A DNA stretch of 64,000 nt from Trematomus loennbergii (taxonomy: Eukaryota; Chordata; Actinopteri; Perciformes; Nototheniidae). The position numbers were made by a program, and so were the translations under genes. The notes under the pieces were generated by a model. The model was not told the DNA's origin. It did not search any database and saw only the letters and a list, made by a program, of their open reading frames with translations. Positions 32,627 to 44,458 of this stretch are shown here, piece by piece. The DNA lies in assembly GCA_012861695.1 (NCBI GenBank), contig JAAOOA010000161.1, positions 530,300 through 594,299 on the forward strand, given 5' to 3'. The number at the start of each line of letters is the position of its first letter. Position 1 is the first letter of the stretch.

Positions 32627-35429
32627 AGGCGCGTTCACACCAAGTACTTTTCCCACAGTAGTTCCTGAGAACTTTAGTTCATGAGAGTTCTTTTAGTTCT
32701 GACGAACTAAAGCAGATCGCGTTCACACCAAAATGAGTTCCTGGGGGTGGATTAGGCAAATGAGCCGCTGACGTCACTTCTTCTTCTTCTGCTTAGCTTT
32801 TCCTGGCAGGCCGCAAACAACTTCACGGCGAGTACAGTAGGTGGCGGTATGCACCTTAAAGTTGCAATCCGCCAAAAAACCGAGAGAAGAAGAAAAAAAA
32901 CTTCCGCTTCCGCTGTATGCTTGTGTTTACCTTCCGACCTCAGTCAGACACGCTATGGAGTTGACTGAAGTTGTGGTTTTGGTGCCGAGTTATTTAAGCC
33001 AATAACTCAGCCACAAATACAGATCGCGGTTAAGAAGCCTTAACAAAAGGACTGGACGGCGACAAGCACACGCTATGGACATGTTTCGTCAGCTGAGGAT
33101 GATGACCGTTATCACGCCCAAAGAACAAATGGTACGTTCAGTAAATCACATTAATACTATCTAATGTAGGATTTATGGAGTTATGTCGGGCTAATTTGTG
33201 TCTTTGTATGTGTTCCAGATATGCGGTGCTTGAAGCGAAACGACTGCAACATGGACAATATCAAAATCCAGATGGCAGCATGTTGCGTATTGCATAACCT
33301 GTGTGAGCGTCGTGGTGATGAGTACAGGGAGGAATGGACTGCCTTACCGGCGACCCAGCTTGATGACAACCATTCATATTTTTTTGTTTATTACAAATGA
33401 AAGTAAAATATACACAAGTGTCTTGATTAAATGATTGTAGAATAAGGATTTTGGACGTGTGCCCTGCAGCCATGAATTGCATTAAAAGCAGCAAGAAACT
33501 TTGAATTGATTTCATTTTATACACATTTATATCTGAGTAGGCAATATCAATATAATCAATTACTGTAGTACATGTCATTCATTTATTTGTGATATAAAGT
33601 CTGCCTAGGTGGTGCATATTCTGGAAAATCAATTGAGAAACAAAAAGAACAATCTCAAATTGTTTAAATGACTTCTGATTTGTCTGACCATAGGAAAGAG
33701 TTAGATAAGAAATAATACCACTAACATGTCTGTAGTATTGCACAGTAAATAGGCTCAGCAGTTAACACCTTTATTATATATCCTCCTATGTTCCCTTACT
33801 ATAATTAATTAAAATATTGAATTCACAACACTGTTAATTACAAACTTAACCATTTATCTTTCTATAAATAGTGTTTGTGTTGATGGACGCCATTTTGAAA
33901 TACAATTGAATGATCTTTTTCAAAGACACGTATATGGGGTGGGACACAATAAATAAAGCTTCGCCAGTTTCATGGTGTCATGATGGTATCAGAATAATCA
34001 CTTACATGTGATGTATAGGATGCTACACAGGTCACCATAAAGATAAAGTGTCAGGAGAAATAAGCAAGATACATTTTCTGTTTAATCGCAATGTAGGTTC
34101 TCTTTTATTTATCAGCAGCAGATCAATAAGTGTCAGTAGTATCAAAACAATATAATAACAGTGGCATATATATATATAATCACAATAATACAAAATGAAC
34201 TCTCCCAGGTTCCCTCCGTTCCCTCCTGTTTGCTGCAGTATGGCAGCAGCGGTCAGGATGGACCGGCACAGGGTGTGGAGCTGTCTACTCTCAGCGGGGG
34301 GGAACTGAACGTGGAAACTGTGTTTCTCTGAGGGATCCTCCATGTAGTCTGAGAAGCCTTCTGACGAAACAAGGTCAAACTATTTAGGATAATACAAGGA
34401 CAATGTTTATGCAGTAAATAGAATTTCAATTACATTTCTACTTAAATGTGCAAAAATATTAGAACATCAGTCTTTGTGGCATGCAGGTAATCAACTGTTT
34501 AAGCTTTTACCATTAAAATGTAGAATGAATGTTGCAAATTACTTGAAATTACTTCAACTACAATCTATTGTTTACCTCTATGCATTAGCCACAGAGGTAG
34601 CATTATGTCCAGCTAGCATGCTAATTGCTAACGTTATATTCTCGTTTTTATCCCGGAGGGGAAAACTAGTTTCTAATCCTGAGAGAAACACCTCGCCTGA
34701 AACACACGATTAGTGCCATGAGTTAGTGAAGCAAATTACAGAACATTGCACACTTATTCACAAGTCAAAACGTGTTCATAGCAGGCATGGTTGAGAATAG
34801 CTAGCTAGCTAGATGTTATTAGCCAGCTTGGACCTAACGTTATCAAGTTCTACCATGGCTAGCTCGATCTATTGAGCAAATAAAAGTACATCTAAGACCA
34901 GTATTGTGCAGATTAAAACAGTGCAGTGCATGTATTTTATTTTACCTTGGTAGTCGTCCCGACATGACTTTGCCAGGTCTGCTAACTTTGCAGAGCTACA
35001 GAAACTGCATTCAGTAGAAGCTTCGGAATGTGGCGCTTCGCGTCCTCCGAGTCAATCGCCAGAAGCGCAGACACATCCTCATCCTCATCACTCCACCGCT
35101 CCAATTGATTTATTTAGTGTTGCTATAATAACTGCTTTCACAAAAGGAATCTCTTCGTGTGTGCTGCGAAGCGAGGAAACAATGGCGGCTTACAACAAAA
35201 ATTCAGAGTCAAACGGGCGTGGTTTGCATTCCACACAGCCAATCAGACGTAGGAACTACTTTCTCCCACGATAGACCCTGCTCTCTAGCAGGGACTGAAA
35301 AGCGAGTCTCGCGAACTAAGTTGAGCTAAAGTAGTTCCTGGGGCTTTTTGGTGTGAACGCAAATATATCGTAGTTCTGATGAACTATTGTGGGAAAAGTA
35401 CACCAAAGTACTCCGGTGTGAACGCACCT
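32627..35429 (+). mobile_element. PIF/Harbinger element (2.8 kb) inside the LINE
   Basis: Inverted ends AGGCGCGTTCACACC / GGTGTGAACGCACCT with a 3-bp duplication ATT (32624-32626, 35430-35432), the size usual for PIF/Harbinger. It carries a remnant of the Harbinger nuclease C-terminus. The rest is AT-rich with no second gene recognised. Confidence 0.85.
33215..33375 (+). pseudogene. Harbinger transposase C-terminal remnant
   Basis: After a possible intron end near 33215, the plus strand encodes RCLKRNDCNMDNIKIQM, then AACCVLHNLCERRGDEYREEW. The CCVLHNLCE segment is characteristic of the last part of Harbinger DDE nucleases. A preceding exon-like piece lies at about 33074-33129 (MDMFRQLRMM). 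The DDE catalytic core is not found, so the protein is not functional. Confidence 0.65.
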
Positions 35430-36058
35430 ATTGGGACCTTTCAGAGAGGTAGTTCACAAACCACCCCACTGCATGGCTGGATAAGCCAATACTGAGTAGC
35501 CTCTGCTTTAAGATGCGATGATCGACGGTATCAAACGCTTTGGAAAGGTCAATAAATAGAGCTGCACAGCTCTGCTTATTATCTAAAATACTCGCCACAT
35601 CATTCACCACTTTCATTGTGGCAGTGATGGTGCTATGTTGCTTTCTGAAGCCTGACTGATGTTTAGACAGGATGTCATTTGTACATAAAAACACCTTTAC
35701 CTGTTCACTCACTAGGCGTTCAAGAACCTTAGCAAGAACTGACAATTTAGAGATGGGCCTATAATTATTTAAAACAGTTGCCTCCCCTCCTTTCAGCAAA
35801 GGCAGGACATATGCTGACTTCCACAGTTTTGGAATTGTGTTTGTGCTGAGGGAGAGGTTAAAAAGAGTAGTGAGAGGTGGAGCAATAAAATCTGCAGCTA
35901 TCTTTAAAAATAAAGGTTCCACGTTGTCCGGGCCGGCCGGTTTCTTAGGATCTAACTTGGTTAAAGCTTCACGAACAACATCAACAGTAAAAGGAGTAAG
36001 GGTTTTCCAGACCACATTGTTCAGAGTCACAGACTGTGGTGTTCACAGTAGCAGAGTT

Positions 36059-39000
36059 CAACCCGGTATCACGGCAAGACGTTGAACATGTGACGATCTA
36101 CCATGCTGGGAGACGTGAATATGTCACGGTTTCGTCCCTTCAAACGTGACAGTTACACGGTATTGTTAACATGGCCCAACCAGTGGAGAAATACCCGGAA
36201 GTGCCTAGCAAATGGGCCGCGCCTATTGGTCGGTTTTTATTGTCAAAATTAGATGTTTTTAATTTATTTTGTAATCGTCACACTCAATTTCGCCAATGTT
36301 CTTGTTGCCCTAGCTGGTCGACACCTCTTTTAGCAGAAACAAAGGCTACATTAATGTATTAAATCGATGTTAATCTGTGTGTGGAGGTGAGGATGTGGAA
36401 TTAACGGACGTGACGTTGTGTGATTGCGTTGCCAGGCAACGCAATTTACAAACTCTTCAACTACAACTCGAATTATATTTTAAAACATTTTAAAATGCCT
36501 CACGAAGGCCTCACGAAATACTTTAATGTAAATTAAATGTAAATGTGAAGGAATGTGTGTAATGTGGTGAATGACATTATTCACCCACGGATCTATGGAT
36601 TGGGGGTATTGTTCCGCACGGACATTTTATTTAACCGGACTCCTGTTCATGTGAAATCCGAAAACATTTAAAAAAAATAATATACTTTATTCCGGGTTTG
36701 CTTGCTTTTCTCTTTGGAGGTCATCACATAACGGCATTGTAATACACGGTTCGGCTGCATTAAATATGACATATCTGCCGTAGTTCTGTATTTATAGAGC
36801 CCTGATGAGAAGACTTCTGGACAAACAGGAAGCACTGCCGCCAAAACTGAAAACGTGACGTGGATCATAAATATATCAGCAACTAAACAACATCTTACAT
36901 TTCTTTTCACGCAATACGTCTCCTTGCAGTATCAATACTAATTCGGTTGACTTTTATATTTGATCCAATTGGTAGATAGGTTATATTTACACCATAACGG
37001 TGCACAGCTGATAGAAAGGCACCTACTGGTTAAAGCACGTTATTGCATTTTTATTATTTTACACAAAAATGAAACCATCAATAGCAAAAACAGAATTAAC
37101 TGTCATTAGTAAACCACTCAAATAAAAAAAATCATAAGTGGTTTTGTTTTACATATATTTTAAGGATAATAATAGCAATGTAACACTGTCTATGACACTT
37201 ACTGGATAACACTGATTTGAAAAACATACAGAAAAACTAATTCACTGCCCTTAATAAAGTATTTAAATATACATTTCAGGTGTGCTGTTTTGTTTAGATC
37301 ATTGACATCTGGAGCTCGTCCTTTTTGATTATTGTTACCCAGGTCTTGTCAAAACCTTTATTCCATATTCAATATCCATTACTAAACAAAACAGCAATTC
37401 TACTCCACTACAATTCAGAGGTTAACCTGGTATTTTTACTCCATTACATTTATTTTAGTTACTTTGCAGATTCTGATTAATGATGTGAAATATAAACAAC
37501 CCTTAAATCAGGCTTTAGTTACACCTGAGTAAAATTCAGGGAAAGGTGATTGTCAAGTGCCAACAATAAGGAGAGATATTTGATAGTTGCTGCTTGAGAA
37601 GACTAACATTTATCTGCAGATCCTTATAAAGTATATTCATTACTCGTTATTCTCTACTAATAGTTAATTAAAGACTGTATATAATGGCTATTTTGCATAT
37701 CCCTTTCAAGATTTCAAGATTTTCTAAGGTTCATTGACATATACACAACTAATTCAATAACGTGCTTTAACCACTAGGTGTTGCACACAAGGTACACACA
37801 GCCATAATAACTTTGTATTACGAGTGTAGGACACTTGTGTATGTATAACATCTGAAGATGTGTAGTTTTATTCATGTTTTCACATAATTGTACAGGATAT
37901 TGCTATATTATTTCACATGTTTTACTTCTAATATCTGATTTGTAAACATCACAGACAGAAAGGTATATCCGTCATTTAACAGTAAGCTATTGCAATTCTG
38001 AATCCATAGATGTGTCTCCCATCACCCAAATCCCCTGACTATTCTCTCAACTCAGTATTTACATTCTTATATTCAAAGAAAATCAGTAATATCTTTAAAA
38101 ACGACAAGTCCTTTTATATCAGCTGTCCACCGTTATGGTGTAAATATAACCTATCTACCAATTGGATCAAATATAAAAGTCAACCGAATTAGTATTGATA
38201 CTGCAAGGAGACGTATTGTGTGAAAAGAAATGTAAGATGTTTAATTGCTGATATATTTATGATCCACGTCACGTTTTCAGTTTTGGCGGCAGTGCTTCCT
38301 GTTTGTCCAGAAGTCTTCTCATCAGGGCTCTATAAATACAGAACTACGGCAGATATGTCATATTTAATGCAGCCAAACCGTGTATTACAATGCCGTTATG
38401 TGATGACCTCCAAAGAGAAAAGCAAGCAAACTCGGAATAAAGTATTTTTTTTTTTTAAATGTTTTCGGATTTCACATGAACAGGAGTCCGGTTAACTAAA
38501 ATGTCCGTGCGCAACAATACCCCCAACCCATAGATCCGTGGGTGAATAATGTCATTCACCACATTACACACATTCCTTCACATTTACATTTTAATTTACA
38601 TTAAAGTATTTCGTGAGGCCTTCGTGAGGCATTTTAAAATGTTTTAAAATATAATTCGGGTTGTAGTTGAAGAGTTTGTAAATTGCGTTGCCTGGCAACG
38701 CAATCACACAACGTCACGTCCGTTAATTCCACATCCTCACCTCCACACACATGGATTAACATCGATTTAATACATTAATGTAGCCTTTGTTTCTGCTAAA
38801 AGAGGTGTCGACCAGCTAGGGCAACAAGAACATTGGCGAAATCGAGTGTGACGATTACAAAATAAATTAAAAACATCTAATTTTGACAATAAAAACCGAC
38901 CAATAGGCGCGGCCCATTTGCTAGGCACTTCCGGGTATTTCTCCACTGGTTGGGCCATGTTAACAATACCGTGTAACTGTCACGTTTGAAGGGACGAAAC

Positions 39001-39069
39001 CGTGACATATTCACGTCTCCCAGCATGGTAGATCGTCACATGTTCACGTCTTGCCGTGATACCGGGTTG
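36059..39069. mobile_element. Palindromic 3-kb element with ~0.95-kb terminal inverted repeats, copy 1
   Basis: Starts CAACCCGGTATCACGG and ends CCGTGATACCGGGTTG. The arms 36059-37013 and 38122-39069 are inverted copies of each other; between them lies about 1.1 kb. A smaller inverted pair (ACCTACTGGTTAAAGCACGT near 37022 and ACGTGCTTTAACCACTAGGT near 37760) suggests a nested insertion in the centre. No transposase is recognised, and I find no convincing target duplication. Each arm carries the same short frames, one of 63 codons (36171-36362, MAQPVEKY...) and one of about 80-90 codons (MKRNVRC...). The family could be a foldback or MULE-like element; the superfamily is undetermined. Confidence 0.85.
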
Positions 39070-39319
39070 GACGTTACAGCAAAAGCTAGCTCTGTTCACT
39101 TAATGTAGCTGTGGCGGGAGTTTGTCATTGTTTTTATACTGTCACTGCTGCTTAATACTTAAATAGAAATGTTCCCTTTGTTAACATACTATCTATATGG
39201 TAATTTCTGTATGCTGTTTTTTTTTTTTATCTCTGTTGTGTCGGCAGCAGTGATTTACTGAGCGTTTGGCTGTGTGGATTGGAGCATTTGTTGTTCATTC
39301 ATTAAAACATTAAAGGGAT
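39070..39319 (+). other. Leader before the BEL/Pao frame; no 5' LTR visible
   Basis: This 250-bp stretch shares nothing obvious with the putative 3' LTR at 44459-44773. The 5' LTR is missing or lies beyond the palindromic element boundary. Confidence 0.5.
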
Positions 39320-42300
39320 ATGTCAAGAAGTGGATCAAATTCAGATGTCAATGTGGCAAAAATGGATGAAAAGAAGAGAGAGTCGATACTCACTGCCAAG
39401 GCTTTGGCAAATAAAATGGAAAAGCTCCAAAAGGAACGTCAATCAAAGGTTCACAAAATGAAAAGTGTGATTAAGACAATGAAGGATCTCATGCAAAGGG
39501 ATGACAACGCCTCACAAATACAAACTCAACTTGAGCATTTAATTCAACTGGTTAAAGAAACCACCCTGTTACACAAGTCTGTAATTCCTCTTCTTCCTGC
39601 AGACGAACAGGAAAAACAAAATGTATGGTTTGCCAAGACACTGAAATACAATAATGGATTTATCAACGATGTCAAGCAATGGCTTTCTGAAACTGGGAAA
39701 CAACCGAGCAGCACCATCGCACATGTTCCCTCAATTGAGATATCTGATGAACACCAGCAAAGTATGTCTCATGTTTCAAAACACTCTAGGAGAAATGTTG
39801 AAACTTCTGAAGCACAAGATGAAATAAAACCAAGCGACAGTGTTTCAAACATAGGAAGCATTGGGTCTCGCAAGCGGAGCTCTGCTGGAACCAGGTCCAG
39901 TGTTTCAACTACATCATCATGCACCAAAGCTGAGGCTGACATGGCCGCTCTCTTGGCACGACAAAGGTTATTAAAAGACAAACATGCATTGGATGAACAA
40001 GAGGAAGAGCAAGAGGAAGAGCTCAGGAAAAAGAAGGAACAGCTCAGGAAAAAGAGGGAGCAACTGGAAATGGAAGTGGAAATAGCCGCATCAAGGGCTA
40101 AAATTAATGTGCTAAGACGCTCTGGAAGGTCTCGTGCTGCAAGTGACACATCTGTGAGTCCCAATGGCATGCATTCTTATTTGGAAAGGGGACGAAAGGA
40201 AGCCATACTCAGTGCTGGAGCAAAAACATTTGTGCCTGACACAAACAGGCCTACAGGTGGTCAGTCTGACGTACAGTTTTTGCACAGAGAACATGAAGCA
40301 GAATATGGACATCTGCAACATCAAGCCACAAGAAGCTCAGAGGCCAATATACATCAAAGTTCATCACAATCACATCCACAGTTACAGCAACAAAGCAATC
40401 ACCCAGCAGCACCGGCACCAAGCAGCAGTGCTCAGAATCCTTTAATTAATGTCTTGGAAAGACTAAATGAAATAACATCCATGTTGGTTCAGCAACAGTC
40501 TCTTTCTTTTCTGCCTAAAAGAGAAATTCAGATTTTTGATGGCTCTCCGTTTCAATATCAAGCATTCATAAGAGCTTTTGAGCACAGCATTGAGGAGAAG
40601 ACTCACAACCCTAAAGACTGCCTGTATTTTCTCGAACAGTACACCAGGGGGCAGCCTTTGGAGCTTGTCAGAAGCTGTCAGCATATGGCCCATGACAGAG
40701 GATATGCCAAAGCAAAGGCTTTGCTACAGCAGCATTTTGGTAATGCACAGAAAATTGTTTCGGCCTACATGGAAAAGGCTCTTTCATGGCAGCCAATAAA
40801 AGTAGAAGATGTGCAAGCTCTGCAAGCTTACGGTCTCTTTCTGAGAGGATGCTGCAACGTCATGGAAGAGTTTGAATACATGTGTGAGTTGAACATGCCT
40901 AGCAATATGCTAGCCATCATAAAAAAATTGCCCTACAAATATAGGGACAAATGGAGAACTCTGGCCTATGACTTACAGAAAAGGCAGGGCCGGAGAGCTA
41001 CATTCATGGATATTGTTAATTTCATTGAAAGACAGGTGGATATTGTGAGCGATCCACTGTTTGGAGATATACAGGATACTCCACCAGCAGCCAACAAAGA
41101 TGTGAGGAAAGCTAAGTTTGAACCTCGTTCAAGGATGAGGGGAAGCAGCTTTGCTACTACTATTACGACAGCGGAAAAGAAAGTGGAACCTGAAATAAGA
41201 ATGAAGGAGAGAGGCTCACTAGGTACAAGTGTTTGTGGAGGTAGACATATACTGGATCTGTGTTTTCAACTGGAAAGAAAGGCTCATAGTGAGAAAATCG
41301 CTTTCTTAAGGGAACACGGTGTGTGTTTTGGATGCTTGTGTGGGCACATGAGTAAAGACTGTAGGAAACGCCTCTCGTGCAAAGTATGCAGTCTGAAGCA
41401 CCCAAGCATACTTCATATCTATCAGAAAGAGAAAGAAACTGACACAATGCAAGCTAAAGGAAAAGCTATAAGCAGTGCTCTTATCTCCGTTCAGTCCAGT
41501 GGTCTTACAGGGGCCGGTGAGCCAGATTGTACTCTCTCCATAGTGCCTATTCAAGTAAAGTCTAAGAAGGGACATGAAACATTCCTAACATATGCCTTCC
41601 TGGATCCTGGGAGCTCAGCATCATTCTGCACGGAGCGGCTGATGAACAAACTGAATCTCAGGGGAAGAAGAACAGACATTCTCCTTCGGACAATGGGTCA
41701 GGAGAAAATAGTTGGAAGTCACATTGTTTCTGACCTGCATGTGGCTGGATTAGACAGCAGTCATTATTGTGAGCTGCCTGACACCTACACCCAGAAAACT
41801 ATGCCAGTTCATCGAGGCAACATTCCTCGGCAGAAAGACCTTCAGAGATGGCCTCACCTGAAACATGTAATGATTACTGAGATTGATTCAGATGTGGACC
41901 TGTTGATTGGGACTAATGTTCCTGAGGCACTGGAGCCATGGGAAGTTATTCGGAGTGTAGACGGGGGCCCATATGCAGTCAAAACTATGCTGGGTTGGAC
42001 TGTCAATGGACCTCTCAGAGGAGACGGGAGTAGTGAAATGACTTGTGGACAGCCAGATGTCACTGTCAATAGGATATCTGTTGCAAACCTTGAAGATCTG
42101 TGGAAGCAGCAGCTAAAGGCTGATTTCCCTGAATGCAGTCAGGATGAGCAGATGGGACCGTCAAGAGAGGACTGTCACTTTATGGAGTACGTCACAAAGT
42201 CTGCTAAGTTGATGGATGGCCATTACTGCATTGGCTTACCTTTAAGGAAAAGGGATGTTGGTATGCCAAACAACAGGAGAGTAGCAGAACAACGTACACT

Positions 42301-44050
42301 GAGCCTCAAGAGAAGGTTTGATAAAGATGCTTCATTTCATGCTGATTACACCGCTTTCATGAATGACATCCTTTCAAAGGGCTATGCAGAGAAAGTGCAA
42401 GATGTGGATCTGGAACGCAGTGACGGCAGGGTATGGTATATACCACACCATGGTGTATACCACCCAAAGAAGAAAAAGATCAGGGTCGTATTTGACTGTG
42501 CAGCTACATTCCAGGGAACATCGCTGAATGCGCAGCTCCTACAGGGACCAGATCTTACCAGCACACTGGTTGGAGTCATGACAAGATTCAGAAAGGAACC
42601 TGTTGTACTCATGGCAGACATTGAAGCCATGTTTCATCAGGTTCGAGTACCAGCTGAGGATTCAGATCTGTTGAGGTTTCTCTGGTGGCCAAATGGAGAT
42701 CATCATCAGAACTTAGAAGAGCACAGAATGGTTGCACATCTGTTTGGAGCTACATCGTCGCCAAGTTGTGCTAGTTTTGCCCTTAGAAAGTGTGCAGAGG
42801 ACCATCGGGAGCAGTTCAGCCCCAAAGTAATCAACACTGTCCTGCACAATTTCTATGTTGATGATTGTCTAACATCTGTGGTCTCAGAGGAGGAGGCAGT
42901 GGCACTCTATCATGACCTTTGTGCACTTTGTGCTCAAGGGGGTTTTCATCTCACAAAGTGGATTAGCAACAGACGTACCGTGCTTGCTGCTATACCTTCG
43001 ATGGAGAGAGCGAAAGAAGTTAAGGATCTGGACTTGGATAATGACACACTCCCTGTGGAAAGAGCATTGGGCGTACAGTGGTGTGTTGAGTCAGATGTCT
43101 TTAAGTTCAAGATCATGATCAAGGACAAACCCATAACCAGAAGAGGGATCCTTTCCATGGTCAGCTCAATCTTTGACCCATTAGGAATATTGGCACCTGT
43201 GGTCCTATCAGCCAAGATGATTCTTCAAGACTTGTGCAGAAGGGAACTTGGTTGGGATGATATTATACCAGCCTCAGCTGCACAAGAGTGGAAAAGTTGG
43301 CTGAAGGAGCTCTGCAATCTCGAAGAGTTTAAAGTTGACAGATGCCTAAAACCGGTGGATTTTGGGGAAGTGACCTCTGCTCAGCTACACCACTTTGCAG
43401 ATGCAAGTGAAGACGGCTATGGAACAGTGACTTACCTGTTATTACATAACATCAAAGGACAAGTGCACTGTGTCTTCATTATGGGAAAAGCTAGAGTGGC
43501 CCCATTGAAACCAATAACCATCCCTCGAATGGAATTGACGGCTGCCGTGGTTGCAAGTCGTATGGACAAGATGTGTAGGAAGGAGCTGCAAATGCAACTT
43601 AAAGACTCCATCTTTTGGACTGATAGTACTTCCGTATTAAAGTACATCAGTAATGAGACCTTAAGGTTTCGTACATTCGTCGCAAACAGGGTTTCAAAAA
43701 TACGCAGTGTATCAAATCCATCTCAGTGGAGATATGTTCCCACCGCAAGCAATCCTGCCGACTGGGCTTCCAGGGGAGTCAAAGTGGAAACGCTCCTGAA
43801 AGATGACACATGGGTGTCTGGACCTCAGTTTCTCACTGGACCTGAAGAACAGTGGCCTGTGAACCCTGATGACTCTGAAATGGCACCAGAAGACCCTGAG
43901 GTCAAGATAAGTCTGAATGTGAACGCTGTGCAGGTTGAAAAAGAGATGGATGCTGTAACCCGATTGATCAATCACTTCTCTTCTTGGATCCACCTGAAGA
44001 AGACGGTTGGTTGGATCCTTAGGTTGAAAAACCTGCTGCTGTGCTCATAG
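39320..44050 (+). CDS. BEL/Pao retrotransposon gag-pol, 1576 codons open, integrase core lost
   Basis: One uninterrupted frame. Parts in order: N-terminal helical region with a charged coiled coil (about 228-265, EEEQEEELRKKKEQ); BEL gag domain (FDGSPFQYQAFIRAF near 406); zinc knuckle CFGCLCGHMSKDC near 669; aspartic protease with FLDPGSSASFC near 760; Pao-type reverse transcriptase (RVVFDCAATFQGTSLN, ADIEAMFHQVRV, NFYVDDCLTSV with YVDD near 1179); and RNase H (HHFADASEDGYG near 1358, DSTSVLKYI near 1434). The frame ends soon after RNase H. The integrase zinc and catalytic regions are absent and its last ~57 residues follow in another frame (44041-44214). The start at 39320 is the first Met. 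The protein could still copy RNA but not integrate DNA. Confidence 0.92.
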   Translation: MSRSGSNSDVNVAKMDEKKRESILTAKALANKMEKLQKERQSKVHKMKSVIKTMKDLMQRDDNASQIQTQLEHLIQLVKETTLLHKSVIPLLPADEQEKQNVWFAKTLKYNNGFINDVKQWLSETGKQPSSTIAHVPSIEISDEHQQSMSHVSKHSRRNVETSEAQDEIKPSDSVSNIGSIGSRKRSSAGTRSSVSTTSSCTKAEADMAALLARQRLLKDKHALDEQEEEQEEELRKKKEQLRKKREQLEMEVEIAASRAKINVLRRSGRSRAASDTSVSPNGMHSYLERGRKEAILSAGAKTFVPDTNRPTGGQSDVQFLHREHEAEYGHLQHQATRSSEANIHQSSSQSHPQLQQQSNHPAAPAPSSSAQNPLINVLERLNEITSMLVQQQSLSFLPKREIQIFDGSPFQYQAFIRAFEHSIEEKTHNPKDCLYFLEQYTRGQPLELVRSCQHMAHDRGYAKAKALLQQHFGNAQKIVSAYMEKALSWQPIKVEDVQALQAYGLFLRGCCNVMEEFEYMCELNMPSNMLAIIKKLPYKYRDKWRTLAYDLQKRQGRRATFMDIVNFIERQVDIVSDPLFGDIQDTPPAANKDVRKAKFEPRSRMRGSSFATTITTAEKKVEPEIRMKERGSLGTSVCGGRHILDLCFQLERKAHSEKIAFLREHGVCFGCLCGHMSKDCRKRLSCKVCSLKHPSILHIYQKEKETDTMQAKGKAISSALISVQSSGLTGAGEPDCTLSIVPIQVKSKKGHETFLTYAFLDPGSSASFCTERLMNKLNLRGRRTDILLRTMGQEKIVGSHIVSDLHVAGLDSSHYCELPDTYTQKTMPVHRGNIPRQKDLQRWPHLKHVMITEIDSDVDLLIGTNVPEALEPWEVIRSVDGGPYAVKTMLGWTVNGPLRGDGSSEMTCGQPDVTVNRISVANLEDLWKQQLKADFPECSQDEQMGPSREDCHFMEYVTKSAKLMDGHYCIGLPLRKRDVGMPNNRRVAEQRTLSLKRRFDKDASFHADYTAFMNDILSKGYAEKVQDVDLERSDGRVWYIPHHGVYHPKKKKIRVVFDCAATFQGTSLNAQLLQGPDLTSTLVGVMTRFRKEPVVLMADIEAMFHQVRVPAEDSDLLRFLWWPNGDHHQNLEEHRMVAHLFGATSSPSCASFALRKCAEDHREQFSPKVINTVLHNFYVDDCLTSVVSEEEAVALYHDLCALCAQGGFHLTKWISNRRTVLAAIPSMERAKEVKDLDLDNDTLPVERALGVQWCVESDVFKFKIMIKDKPITRRGILSMVSSIFDPLGILAPVVLSAKMILQDLCRRELGWDDIIPASAAQEWKSWLKELCNLEEFKVDRCLKPVDFGEVTSAQLHHFADASEDGYGTVTYLLLHNIKGQVHCVFIMGKARVAPLKPITIPRMELTAAVVASRMDKMCRKELQMQLKDSIFWTDSTSVLKYISNETLRFRTFVANRVSKIRSVSNPSQWRYVPTASNPADWASRGVKVETLLKDDTWVSGPQFLTGPEEQWPVNPDDSEMAPEDPEVKISLNVNAVQVEKEMDAVTRLINHFSSWIHLKKTVGWILRLKNLLLCS

Positions 44051-44214
44051 TCGATGACTCAGCACCTCGCAACTCATGGCTTACAGGAAGGATTGTACAA
44101 ACCATTCCAGACAGAAGAGGACTTGTACGTCAGGTGCGAGTGAAGACAAAAACTAGCTATCTGGACAGGCCTATCACAAAGATCTGCCTTCTTCAGGAAG
44201 CAGAAGAGCCGTGA
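44041..44214 (+). pseudogene. BEL/Pao integrase C-terminal remnant
   Basis: In a frame different from the main ORF, 57 codons read VLIVDDSAPRNSWLTGRI, then RGLVRQVRVKT, and a stop at 44212-44214. This is the small domain (DUF5641-type) that ends BEL/Pao integrases. It is joined directly to the RNase H end, marking an internal deletion of roughly the whole integrase core. Confidence 0.8.
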
Positions 44215-44458
44215 GGAAATTAGTGGGTTATTGAACTTCATAGACCTTGACATTGACGTTTTTTCCGACTTTTTACCAAGTGATAGTAAAGATCACTCCT
44301 TCATAGGCTAACAAACTATATATTTTTCTTTTTTGCCTAAAGAAGAAAAGGACACTTTAACAAAGGACGTTTTTATCCTTAAAAGTTTTTTCCTTGATTG
44401 TCTCCTACATCCTTTTTCAGTTGTGTAATTATTATGTTGATATAATTAGGGGCCGGAA

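Larger units (their letters stand above)
31626..36030 (-). pseudogene. LINE reverse transcriptase, interrupted by a transposon
   Basis: Block 36030-35430 holds the fingers and palm start: LDPKKPAGPDNVEP, NNYRPISKLSVLAKVLE, SGFRKQHSTI and LFIDLSKAFDTVDH. Block 32626-31626 continues with GVPQGSVLGPLLFSIYIN, the catalytic YADD near 32472-32483, then the thumb and C-terminal part (YKYLGIWLDD, PVLDYGDLIYMNA), ending near 31626. Both blocks are in one frame once the Harbinger element is disregarded, so the LINE was still open when hit. The endonuclease part is absent here; a related endonuclease fragment lies at 15082-15960. Confidence 0.88.
31449..36058 (-). mobile_element. L2/CR1-group LINE, 5'-truncated, split by a Harbinger element
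   Basis: Minus-strand non-LTR element with its 3' end at about 31449, finishing in a GAAAT repeat after AATAAATAAAGG. Its 5' part stops where the palindromic element begins (36059). The reverse transcriptase is present in two blocks separated by 32627-35429. Whether the 5' truncation came with insertion or from the neighbour is not clear. Confidence 0.87.

Noticed and set aside
36059..39069. Polinton or MULE assignment for the palindromic element
   Set aside because: No polymerase, integrase or transposase, no 6-bp or 9-bp duplication found, and ends not of the Polinton type.
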